This document shows positions 55,173 to 64,000 of a DNA stretch of 64,000 bases, in pieces; position 1 is the first letter of the stretch; each line of letters opens with the position of its first letter. The translations under genes and the position numbers were made by a program. The notes under the pieces were generated by a model. It saw nothing but the letters and a program-made list of their open reading frames with translations. It was not told where the DNA came from and did no database searches. This stretch comes from Heloderma charlesbogerti (taxonomy: Eukaryota > Chordata > Lepidosauria > Squamata > Helodermatidae): assembly GCA_026122225.1 (NCBI GenBank), contig JANEZZ010001958.1, forward strand, positions 372,001 through 436,000, in the 5' to 3' direction.

Positions 55173-57033
55173 TAGGGATGTCAGAGAATTCTGCTACAGA
55201 TCTCAGTGAGGCCAAATGCCAGTGCATTTGGCCCCCCGAAATCTGTGGCAGAACGGCCTGCGACCCCCCCGCCACCCCGTGGATCCCCCCCGGGACGAGA
55301 CTTACCTGGGGCGGATGTTCCGGGCGGTGGCGGCTGTGGCGGCGGCGGCTGGTCTTCCGACCAGCTGCCGCTGCTGCCATTTGCAGTCTGGTCGCCTGTG
55401 CCTTCCCCCCCCCAGAGGTGATAGGCTATGTAAAGACTTACGTAGCCTATCACATCCCGGTTAAAAAAACTAGGAATGTCAGAGAATTTCACCACAAATC
55501 TCGGGGAGGCCGAATGCCAGTGCATTCGGCCCCACAAAATTGGTGGCGAAACGGTCTGCCCCCCCGGGGCGGGACTTACCTTGGGCAAATCTACCTGGTG
55601 GTGGCGGCGGCGGCACCTTCGGCCGCGGTTCAGCAGCGATGCGGCAGCGATGCGGCAGCGATGCGGCAGCGGCGCGGCAGCGATGCGGCAGCGGCGGCTA
55701 CAGCGGCCGGTCTTCCAACCAGCTGCCGCCGCCACCATTTCCAAGTAAAAAAAAAAAAAAACATGATAGGCTACGTAAAGATTTACGTAGCCTATCACGG
55801 CTAAATTTTAAAAAACACCGTGATAGGCTACGTAAATCTTTACGTAGCCTATCAAGGCTGAGTTAAAAAAACAACAACAACTGTGCGTATGCAAATGGCG
55901 GCGACCATGGGCGCTGCCATTTGCATTCCTTATTTTGGCACGTGTAGTCTACGTAAACATTTATGTAGACTACGGAGAAAATAAGGGGACCGCAAATAGC
56001 GTAGCGTCTACACTATTTGCGTTCCCCTTATTTTCGCTGTAGTCTACGTAAATGTTTACGTAAACTACACGTGCCAAAATAAGGAACACAAATGGCGGCG
56101 CCCATGGGCGCCGCCACTTGCATACGCACGGTTTTTTTTTTTTTAACTCAGCCGTGATAGGCTACGTAAAGATTTACATAGCCTATCACAGCTGACTGCG
56201 GGGACGCAAACGGCAGTGGCTACGGCCACCACCATTTGCAGTCCCAGCCGGCCAGGATTCGCGGCAGGAGAGACGGGGTGCCTCCTCCCCAGCCAGAATT
56301 TGGGGGGGAGGGACGGGGCACCTCCCCCCCCTGCCAGAATTTCGGGGGGAGGGACAGAGCACCTCCCCCCCACCGCGAATCAAATTTCGTCACAGGTAAG
56401 TGACTTTCGTACATCCCTAAAAAACCCAAACAAACAGCGTATGCAAATGGCGGCAGCTACGGCCACCGCCATTTGCGTTCCTTATTTTTCGCCACCTTAG
56501 TCTATGTAAATATTTACATAGACTATGATGGCGAAAATAAAGGGTAACGCAAATAGCATGGTGGGCACTATTTGCATCCCTTTTTGGTTCACCATCTTAG
56601 CCTATGTAAATATTTACGTAGGCTAAAACGGCAAATCAAAAAGGGACACAAATGAAGCCCACTACGCTATTTGCGTTCCCCTTTATTTTTGCCATCATAG
56701 TCTAAGTAAATATTTACGTAGGCTTAGATGGCGAAAAATAAGGAACGCAAATGTCAGTGGCCATAGCCGCCTCCATTTGCGTATGCATTTTGGTTTCTTT
56801 GGTTTTTTTACACAGAGCACTCCGCGGCCGGAAATCCAGCTGCCGACGGCCCTGGCCTGGGCCTGGCCGGCTGCTCCATGGAGCCGCCATGAGCACAGCC
56901 AGCCGTCGAGGATTCCGGGAGGGAGGACCGGATTGCCTCCCCCCCGTCGAGGATTCTGGGGGGAGGGACAGAACGCTTCCCCCCCACCATGAACAGAATC
57001 CATGGAAAGGTAAGTGACTTTTGTTCATCCCTA
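55173..57033 (-). mobile_element. Family P element P26 in L2, host of P27 (8-bp TSD)
   Basis: Duplication CCCCCTGG at 55165-55172 against CCGCCTGG at 57034-57041 (7 of 8); copy A has CTGCCTGG at the empty site. R end left, F, S (ACTTACC), E (GGTCTTCCGACC), A, then P27. After 56428 come C, B, D, hairpin G, D, B, C, GC-rich blocks, S (AAGGTAAGTGAC at 57008) and L. Confidence 0.92.
55471..56419 (-). mobile_element. Family P element P27 nested in P26
   Basis: R end TAGGAATGTCAGAGAATTTC, L end TTTCGTACATCCCTA with S (ACAGGTAAGTGAC near 56393). It sits in the A-rich stretch after an A hairpin (flanks AAAAAAAC and AAAAACCC, about 6 of 8, low complexity). Its GC-rich block has a small tandem array of GCGATGCGGCA units (55635-55690), unlike other copies. 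Then E, two A, C, B, D, B, C, A. Confidence 0.87.
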
Positions 57034-58096
57034 CCGCCTGGAGGGATTAGGGATTGGAGACACCATATTGTGATGGTTCCTGTCCTTCCTTTCCAGCAGG
57101 TACCAGAGGGTAGCACTGGGAGAGGAGGTTTCGGACCCGTGGCCACTCACTTGTGGGGTGCCACAGGGTTCCATCCTCTCCCCGATGCTATTTAACATCT
57201 ATGTGAAGCCGTTGGGGGCTATCATCAGGAGGTTTGGGGTGCAGTGTCATCAATATGTGGATGACACGCAGCTCTACCTCTCATTCAAATCTTCACCAAG
57301 GTTGGCCATAGAATCCCTGTCCAAATGTCTAGAGACGGTGAGTGGCTGGATGGGGAGGAATAAGCTGAAGCTGAACCCTGACAAGACCAAGGTACTTTTG
57401 GTGGGAGACAAAAGGAGGCTGGGGGATGTTGCCCTGGTGTTGAATGGGGTACGGCTACACTTGAAAGACCAGGTCCACAGGCTGGTGGTTATTTTAGATT
57501 CCCAGCTGTCCATGGAGGCTCAGGTGTCAGCTGTGAGCCAGACAGCGCTGTACCAACTCCATCTGATACGGCAGCTGCGCCCCTACCTTCCCGACCATCT
57601 GCTCCCATTGGTAGTACATGCCCTGGTCTCCTCTTGTTTAGACTACTGTAATGCGCTCTACGTGGGGTTACCCTTGAAGATGGTTCGGAAACTGCAGCTG
57701 GTACAGAACGCGGCAGCTCGCCTGATTAAAGGCAGCTGCCGGCGAGATCACATCACTCCAGTGCTGAAGGAGTTGCACTGGCTACCAGTTGTTTTCTGAG
57801 CCAAATTCAAGGTGTTGGTTTTGACCTTTGAAACCCTATATGGTTTTATATATCTCAAGGAGCGCCTCCAGCAACACCAGACAGGCCGCTTAACAAGATC
57901 AGCCTTGGATGGTGTTCTCTCTGTCCCATCAGCCAGGACAGCTAGGCTGGTGAGGATGAGGGAGAGGGCCTTCTCTGTGGTGGCCCCCACTCTGTGGAAC
58001 TCCCTCCCTAGGGAACTCCACCATGCCCCCTCTTTAACGAGCTTCCACTGTGTATTAAAAACATGGTTGTTCAGGCAGGCATTTGGGGTGGGTTAG
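57034..58096 (+). pseudogene. L2 reverse transcriptase, C-terminal part
   Basis: GVPQGSILSPMLF near 57157, then YVDD at about 57255 where copy A has YADD, then LKLNPDKTK, and the AFSVVAPTLWNSLPRE motif near 57970. A TGA at 57797-57799 interrupts the frame where copy A reads CGG. The end is otherwise more intact than copy A. Confidence 0.88.
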
Positions 58097-58204
58097 GGTA
58101 TTTTTTATGATGTTGTTATTGTAGAATTTTATTGTTTTAACTGTTTTGCTGTTGTATGTTGCCCAGAGTGGCTGGGTGACCAGCCAGATGGGTGATTAAT
58201 AAAT

Positions 58205-58247
<43 letters not shown>

Positions 58248-58248
58248 C
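58205..58248 (+). repeat. (GATA)n microsatellite at L2 tail
   Basis: About eleven GATA units grown from the ATAAATTAGATA end of the L2 tail. Confidence 0.95.
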
Positions 58249-58289
58249 CTCTGATGGAGACATAGCTTACACCCTGAAGCTTTTTTTTT

Positions 58290-58690
58290 AAAATATGATT
58301 AATACATGCCGGGATCAATACTGCTGATGCACCTTGAAATGATGGAAGCAACTCTAATTGCTATTGAAACTTTGCGAGAAAGGAGGGAAAGGAAGAGGGG
58401 TTTTTTAATCAATTGTGATTAGTCAAGTCAATAGTTAAGAGCTCTTGTCGAGGTGATAGGATTTATTGACCCATTTCTGCCATCTTGGCCCTTCTTTAAC
58501 CAGTGGATTGATAACATGTGGGATACATCCTCTGCCATTTCATTTTATGGCTCATTAAGCAAACATAGCCAATAACCCTCCCTTCCTTTTTGGCATAAGA
58601 AGATTTTTTTTAAAAAAAAAACTTATGTGCTGCTAATGATGCTGAAATTAGGAAAGGCAAGTATTTGGCATGCAAAAGGTCAAAGCAAGC
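58290..58690. other. Transposon-free island, possible conserved non-coding element
   Basis: Between L2 copy B and the SINE no repeat is seen. Notable text: AATCAATTGTGATTAGTCAA near 58408, TTTAACCAGTGGATTGATAA near 58494, and ATGGCTCATTAAGCAAACAT near 58546. Homeodomain-like ATTA cores are dense. No coding frame. Confidence 0.3.
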
Positions 58691-58837
58691 ATTAACAGAC
58701 TACTTAGCTGTACTCAGACAAACGTAAGCAGATTCCTGAGGCATGTAATGCATGCAGAAGGCTGTCAAAGAGAAGAGTGGATCCCATGCAAAAGAGAGAC
58801 ATTTGAGGTCATCCAAACCCATTGTGCTATCTGTAAT

Positions 58838-59088
58838 TATTTTATTTATTTATTTATTTATTGCATTTATAGCCCACCTTTTTCCTCTTGCAAGGAACCC
58901 AAGGTGGCTTACATTATCCTCCTCCTCTCCCCTTTATCCTCACAACAACAACCCTGTGAGGTAGCTTGGGCTCAGAGTCTATGACTGAGAGTCTGTCGCA
59001 GTGAGCTTGCATGGCTGAGTGGGGACTAAAACCCAGATCTCCTGGCTCCCAGTCCAACACTCTCACCACTACACCACGCTGGCTACTA
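58838..59088 (-). mobile_element. tRNA-derived SINE, most complete copy
   Basis: Inverted tail TTATTTATTTATTTATTGCA, body CAACCCTGTGAGGTAGCTTG, inverted B-box-like region (GGGGACTAAAACCCAGATCT), and head CTCACCACTACACCACGCTG. This copy shows the whole unit, about 250 bp. Confidence 0.8.
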
Positions 59089-59240
59089 AAAGGCTGGCTA
59101 TTATAACAGGGAGGTATGCATATGGAGAGCCTGCCATTATAAGCATCTTTTGAGGTGTGGGCTGGAATGCAAAGTACATCCCTCTCACTTATGCACTCAT
59201 CCCTGCAGAATCCCCCCAGGAAGGGCATGTTACCTGTAGT

Positions 59241-59628
59241 TAGGGATTATGTGGGAGTCCAAATGGGGTGGAGTCTAACAGACTCCTCCCCTGCCCCTGT
59301 CCAGCCTCCCAGACCCCAACCACTGTGCCATTCCATTTTGCACATTTTGCACTTTGTTTATGACTGTTTAGACCATTTACACCAGTAACGTTGTGTAAAT
59401 GGGCCTCTTTATGGCCACCATTTATGGAAAAAAACAGCCTTTATGGAAAAGGCCAAGCCGCCATTTCGCACAGAAAGGTGGCTCAGCGGAGGAGCAGGAT
59501 GCCGGGCACCACTCACCACATCTGCGGACTGCCTGGCAGCTCACCACACATGGCAAGAAGGGTCAAGCACCAGCGGGCGTCCGGCAAGCGGTGAGCGGTG
59601 CGGGTGGGGATGAGTCCGCCCATCCTTA
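59241..59628. mobile_element. hAT-like MITE, F3-related
   Basis: Starts TAGGGATTATGTGGGAGTCC and ends GCCCATCCTTA. Shares TTTACACCAGTAACGTTGTG and GTAAATGGGCCTCTTTATGG text with 45.9 and 62.2 kb. The flanks do not match. Confidence 0.6.
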
Positions 59629-59654
59629 TATGCATGCTTCGCACCCATTCCCAG

Positions 59655-60063
59655 GTATTTAAAATAACAATAATAATATTTATTTATTTATTTATTTATT
59701 TCTATACCACCCCATAGCCGAAGCTCTCTGGGCGATTCACAAAAATTAAAGCCAGACAATGAATCACAATGAAACAATTTAAAATATATAGAACATTAAA
59801 ACCACAATATAACAATACAACCACAATAAAACCTAGCAGCAGTGCAGGAGTTTAAAATACAGATTTAAAACAGCAAAGCTAAAAGTTCAGAAAGCTAAAA
59901 TGCTAAAATGCCTGGGAAAGTAAAAAGGTCTTCACCTGGAGCCAAAAGGAACACAATGTAGGTGCCAGGAGAACCTCACCAGGGAGCTCATTCCAGAGCC
60001 GGGGTGCCACAGCAGAAAAAGCCCTCCTCCTAGTAGCCACCCGCCTCACTTCCTTGGCAGGGG
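59655..60063 (-). mobile_element. LINE 3' end relic, minus strand
   Basis: TATTTATTTATTTATTTATT and CCACCCCATAGCCGAAGCTC are an inverted tail. CAGAGCCGGGGTGCCACAGC further on reads back as the LINE C-terminal SAVAPRLWN motif. Same family as 34236-35935. Confidence 0.72.
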
Positions 60064-60303
60064 CTCATGGAGAAGGGCAGTGCAGAGAGGAGATTTTTAC
60101 TGACACTTCAGTATGTGGGGACAGGAAGCTTAACCCTTCATTCCCCACTGTCCCCAGCCGCAAACTGTAATTGGCATTATAAACAAAAGCACCCAGTGTC
60201 AACAATGGGAGCTTTGGAATGCTGCTGGAGTGGGAAGGGTTAAACCTCCCCTCCCTGCATGCTGCAATCCTGATAATGCCCCCTCCCCTGTGCTGAGTAT
60301 TGA

Positions 60304-60329
60304 ACACACACACACACACACACACACAC
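60304..60329 (+). repeat. (AC)n microsatellite
   Basis: Thirteen AC units. 60066-60300 shows no recognisable feature. Confidence 0.92.
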
Positions 60330-60365
60330 GTATGGTTGCTAATCACACAATAAAAGTAACCTCTG

Positions 60366-60453
60366 ATTTAGCTCCCAGTGGCAGGTCTGGCTGAGTAAGG
60401 ACTGGAAGCTTGGTCCAAATCCAACTCTCTGATCCACTTCACCACATTGGCTC
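60366..60453 (-). mobile_element. SINE head fragment
   Basis: GGCTGAGTAAGGACTGGAAG and CTGATCCACTTCACCACATT match the inverted head of the SINE at 58838. The body and tail are missing. Confidence 0.55.
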
Positions 60454-60922
60454 TTACTGAATGCTTGAATACTCCTTCATGAGAAACAAACCTACGCCTT
60501 CGTATGAAGAAGGCTGTCCTCGAATCCTCCCACACCCAGTGCCTTAGCATCCCTAATTAAAAAATCCCTGAGCAAGCGAACAGTTCAGACCTCAGCTGTA
60601 ATGTAGTGGTAAATTTTGAACAGCAGTCCCTGTAGCCACAAGGAGGGACCCAAAATGCAGTGCAGCTTTGTTGGTCCATATCAACAAGCCAGTTTTAGCC
60701 ATTTTCCTCTTCACCAGGAGCAGGCCTTTTTGAAAGTTCTTGGGTCTTCACTGCCCATTCAAGACCCCCCCCCAAAAAAATACTTTGCATTGCAAGAGAG
60801 AAAATACGGTGTTCCTGGAAAAATGCATTTTCCCTGAGCTACTGTGAAGATTGCAACTAAGTTCACAGAAAACAGGGAGGTCTGACTGGGGGAGGGCGGA
60901 AGAGTAGATGATAACAGCATCA

Positions 60923-60949
60923 ATTATTATTATTATTATTATTATTATT
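60923..60949 (+). repeat. (TTA)n microsatellite
   Basis: Nine ATT units. 60456-60922 shows nothing recognisable. Confidence 0.92.
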
Positions 60950-60988
60950 GCCCGTGCTTCACCCCTTTGAACCTGGCTTCACTCCACC

Positions 60989-61942
60989 CAGGGATGTACG
61001 GAAGTCACTTACCTTTCCACAGGGGTGATTCATAGTGGGGGGAGGCGCTCCGCACCTCCCCCCGAAATCCTAACCTGGCCTGCTCTGCTCCGCGGCAATT
61101 CCGCGGAGCCACCGGCCGGGTGCATTCGCAGGCGCCTGGAGCCTGCGGATGCAAATGGTGGCAGCTTAGGGATGTTAGAGAATTCCGCCACAGATTCCAC
61201 GGGGGCCGAATTCCAGTGAATTCGCCCCCCCCGGAATCCGTGGCAGAACAGAGCAACCCGCCTCACCACCCCGTGAAAGCCCCGAGAAACGGAGCTCCTG
61301 CTGCAGCTTCGGCTTTGGCTCTGGCAGCAGCTCCGGCAGCGGCTCCGGCTGCTGCCGGGCTGCTATAGACGCAAATGGTGTCCTGAGTAGGGGACGCCAT
61401 TTGCGTCCCTATGGTAGCCCATGATAGGTTACGTAAATATTTACATAGCCTATCACGGCTAAAGCAGGGACGCAAATGGCGTCCCCTACGCCATTTGCGT
61501 TCCCGTTTTCTCCGTGATAGGCTATGTAAATATTTACATAGCCTATGACGGCTAAAGCGGGAACACAAATGGCATAGGGGATGCCATTTACGTTCCCACT
61601 TTAGCCATGATAGGCTACGTAAATATTTACATAGCCTATCATGGGCTACCATAGGGACCCAAATGGCATCCCCTACTCAGGATGCCATTTGCGTCCGCAG
61701 CAGCCTGGCAGCGGCTGGAGGCCCCGCTGCGGGTTGGCCCGGCCAGCAGCTCTGCAGCCTGGCCACTCTGTGGCCAGGCCAGGCAGGATGCCGGGGGCAG
61801 GAATGGATCACCTCCCCCCTCGTCGAGGATTTCGGGGGGAGGGACGGAGCACCTCCCTCCCACCGTGGATGTCCCTGGATGAAACCAGGTGAGTGTTTCG
61901 TACATACCTACGGCAGCTACAGCGGCCCCCATTTGTGTTCCT
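60989..61942 (+). mobile_element. Family P element P28, host of P29, R half missing
   Basis: L CAGGGATGTACGG, S inverted (ACTTACC), one GC-rich block, then the first half of a C hairpin (GCAAATGGTGGCAGCT) where P29 is inserted. The other half resumes at 61911 (CGGCAGCTACAGCGGCC, ATTTGTGTTCC). It ends where LTR-like sequence begins near 61943; the R half is lost. Confidence 0.8.
61167..61910 (-). mobile_element. Family P element P29 nested in P28
   Basis: Duplication TGGCAGCT at 61159-61166 against CGGCAGCT at 61911-61918 (7 of 8). R end TAGGGATGTTAGAGAATTCC; L end GTTTCGTACATACCTA with AGGTGAGT in place of S. The middle has three A-type hairpins (about 61422-61460, 61512-61550 and 61606-61645). 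They alternate with C-type hairpins of AAATGGCGTCC form, giving a regular ladder of palindromes. Confidence 0.92.
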
Positions 61943-62214
61943 GTTGTGTTTTTCTTCCTTACAAGATAGAGGCAGATCTCCCCTATCTTAAGTTAGGACA
62001 GCAAGCTCACCTGTTCCTCAGATGGTGGGCAACTTTCGTAGTTTTCCTTTGACCTCCCTGAAGGTATTTCCTCTGTAGACTGTGGGTCACTGACAATTAG
62101 CATCTGAATGACCCATTGAATGCAGTGGGTTAAAAGCCTTGGAACTGAAGTCTCTTGTCTGTGTTTTGATTTGGCTTTTGAAGTTTTACAGTGGGGGCAA
62201 AGGGAAACGTGACA
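61943..62214 (+). mobile_element. LTR fragment, third copy
   Basis: GATGGTGGGCAACTTTCGTA, TGAAGGTATTTCCTCTGTAG, ATTAGCATCTGAATGACC and the end AAACGTGACA align with the 3' part of the two solo LTRs at 24 and 26 kb. The 5' part is missing. No internal sequence follows. Confidence 0.7.
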
Positions 62215-62460
62215 AATAGGCCCTTTACAGCTGCCAATTGTGCAACATCACCCACCCAGAAGCAGCTGAACCGCCACTGTTGCCCCAAATGGCAGCTTGC
62301 TAGGAGGACGGGCCAGCTGCTGGGCATTCGCTGAGCCATGAGGCACTCACCGAGTGGGCCCACAAGCGCCCCATGGTTCGGGGAGCATAGTCCAGGTGGG
62401 TGGGCAAGGGGGAGTCCATCAGAGTCCAATCCCCTCCCCGTGGACTCTCACGGCATCCCC
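62215..62460. mobile_element. F3-related hAT-like relic
   Basis: TAGGCCCTTTACAGCTGCCA, CCAAATGGCAGCTTGCTAGG and GGGGGAGTCCATCAGAGTCC resemble the right half of F3 elements. No termini are readable. 62461-63107 shows no gene or repeat. Confidence 0.4.
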
Positions 62461-63107
62461 AAGAGGGAGAGGCAAGATATTAACAGCAGAAGAAACATGG
62501 GAAGGAAAAGGCAAGTAGAGAAACCTTAGATCCCTTCAGTTACTGGGAACCCCACTGCGGTAAGAGACATGCTGTAGAGCTGGTCAGCCATAGTGTGTGG
62601 TGTGATCCTTGCCCAAGGAGAGGTTAATCATTATGAGCTCCCTTGGGGCTTTGTATATCGTATCCCTTGCATGGGTTCCAATATATTTTGCCAACTCATG
62701 CTTACATCACTATCACCTGAAGGTCACATCAAATCACACCTGTGATTTGGCTACATTCCAGAACTGATCTGGCAGACTAGCTGGGGGATACACAGTTTCA
62801 AGGTTATATACTTCAATCATGAGTGATCTGTTGTTACATATGACTGGTATCCCTGATTAATTCATTTGTTACACTTGGCGATCTTGCCTTGAACACCCCC
62901 CCCCCTAAATTTCCCCCTTAGAGCACAGAAGAAAGTTCAGCCACAGAGGATGAACAGAAGGGAAGACTCAGGCATGGAGATTTGAACATGGGGGAGCCAT
63001 TATCAAGCACCACTGTCACCCTCCTGGTGATCACAATAATCTTCCAGAATGGGTCCCCCTGCAACCCAGTCTGAGACCCTGAAGACTCACTGCACCTTGC
63101 TTTAGAT

Positions 63108-63634
63108 CAGGGATACATGACGTGGTGCCCATGAGCACCAATGTGCCCCTGGACACAACAGAGGCTGGTAGCTCCGATTTCAGTGGGGCTGTGAATCCAT
63201 AGTGGGTTTCAGTCAGAACCAGCCAGAACTGTATCCAAGGTGCTGAACCATATCCCCAAAATAGCTACAGCACCTTGGGTAGCTCATTTAAAGTTCTGGC
63301 TGGTTCTGACTGAAACCCAGAATGGATTCACAACCCCACTGAAATTGGAGCTACCAGCCTTCTTTGGTGCCCACTGAGATACCCTACTTCTCCCTTTTTA
63401 AATTTTTTTTTAAGGATGTTTATATTTTCTTACTAGCAGCAGCAGGGATTCCTGCAATGCGAAGTGGAAGATTCTAGCTACTGCCATCTTAATTTCCCAT
63501 TAATGCTTCTGGGCTGGTTACTTGTCCGTTGTAACTACCCCTGCCCAACCATGGCAGCCATTTCACAGTTGTGCCCAGGACAGTTTATCCGATTTCCAAA
63601 TGTGCCCACAGGCCTAAAAAGTTGCCTACCCTTG
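63108..63634. mobile_element. Hairpin MITE with arms of about 72 bp, probably hAT-like
   Basis: Outer ends CAGGGATACATGACG and CTACCCTTG fit hAT termini; flanks CTTTAGAT and GTGGAAAT agree poorly. Inside, 63168-63240 pairs with 63289-63365 almost perfectly. Arms begin GAGGCTGGTAGCTCC and end GGAGCTACCAGCCTTC, with TTTCAGTCAGAACCAGCCAG facing its inverse. The spacer is about 50 bases. 63635-64000 shows nothing recognisable. Confidence 0.65.
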
Positions 63635-64000
63635 GTGGAAATGATGGAGAGCCCAGTGGTCTGTCTCAGTGTAAGACAAAGGGATATGTTCATATAAGTC
63701 TATGCAGATGAAGCTTATGACTTGGGGACTAGAGTATCACCAAATTTCAGCTAAAGTGAAATTTTCAGCTGACCTTTGAGGTTCCTGTTAAAGGAGTTCC
63801 AGAGGGAGAAAAAACAACATTTGCTAAAACCGATCATGAAATTGTCAGGGGGCTTCCTGAGTTCCCAACTATCAACGAGGCAAGGAGGTGGCCTCCAGGT
63901 AGTTTCATTTGTACTTCATTATCTCCCCTATCTAGCACAGAAAGTTTTAATGCCAGCAGATAACCTACCTCACATTCAGCTGCCACCCATAACCCAGGTG

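Larger units (their letters stand above)
52381..58204 (+). mobile_element. L2-type LINE copy B, broken by P insertions
   Basis: L2 sequence lies at 52397-52501, 53308-54054, 54920-55172 and 57034-58204. It ends GATGGGTGATTAATAAATTA and a (GATA)n tail. P24, P25 and P26 fill the gaps. Compared with copy A, about 650 bases between the endonuclease and the RT start are missing at the P25 junction. It begins earlier than copy A and includes the endonuclease. Confidence 0.88.

Noticed and set aside
61400..61650. CRISPR-like array of repeated palindromes with spacers
   Set aside because: The units are alternating hairpins inside a TSD-flanked transposon in a vertebrate genome. The spacers are themselves palindromic and there are no cas genes.

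Overview
This window is vertebrate, almost certainly squamate reptile (lizard or snake) DNA. It holds no recognisable host protein-coding gene, rRNA or tRNA gene. The squamate reading rests on co-occurring repeats: a BovB (RTE) LINE, L2-type and CR1-type LINEs, tRNA-derived SINEs, and very abundant short DNA transposons of hAT type (8-bp target duplications, termini TAGGGATG...CATCCCTA). The window looks like intergenic or intronic sequence; a few transposon-free islands resemble conserved non-coding DNA.

The dominant feature is one family of non-autonomous hAT-like elements, here called family P. About 30 full, half, nested or chimeric copies cover roughly 23 kb. Naming used below: the L end has the form TAGGGRTGTACGAAAG...ACTTACC; the R end begins with a TCAGAGAATTC-type sequence. 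Hairpin A is GATAGGCTACGT...ACGTAGCCTATC. B is TAGTCTACGTAAA...TTTACGTAGACTA. C is GCAAATGGCGGC...GCCGCCATTTGCGT. D is AACGCAAATAGCG with its inverse. G is CCGTTTTAGCCTACG with its inverse. E is a GC-rich stem GGTC-loop-GACC, and F is a roughly 70-bp subterminal hairpin next to R. S is the motif AGGTAAGT, present near both ends and reading outward. A typical copy reads L-S-(GC-rich)-A-C-B-D-(G)-D-B-C-A-A-E-S-F-R, with the C-B-D-B-C core forming a larger palindrome. Plus strand means L on the left. Other hAT-like families are numbered F2 to F9.

Layout: 0-23 kb has scattered P, F2, F3 and F4 insertions, old repeats, SINEs, and two paralogous segments (7.8-9.0 and 19.7-20.2 kb). 23.4-26.8 kb is a four-level nest: an F5 element contains an F4 element and an LTR, the F4 contains a second LTR, and that LTR contains a P element. 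27-35 kb has nested P copies, CR1 tails, and a BovB 3' fragment split by a P copy. 36-39 kb holds L2 copy A with a nearly complete reverse transcriptase. 42-46 kb has half and miniature P copies. 46.6-49.4 kb is a P copy with two R ends carrying a BovB. 50.3-58.2 kb has composite P copies and L2 copy B, broken by P insertions. 58-64 kb has a SINE, LINE relics, nested P copies, an LTR fragment, and a hairpin MITE.

Nothing here is a working gene system. The LINE reading frames are broken, and no hAT transposase is present, so P and F elements must have been mobilised in trans. The interest lies in the architecture of family P, its paired splice-donor-like motifs, and the relative chronology recorded by the nesting.
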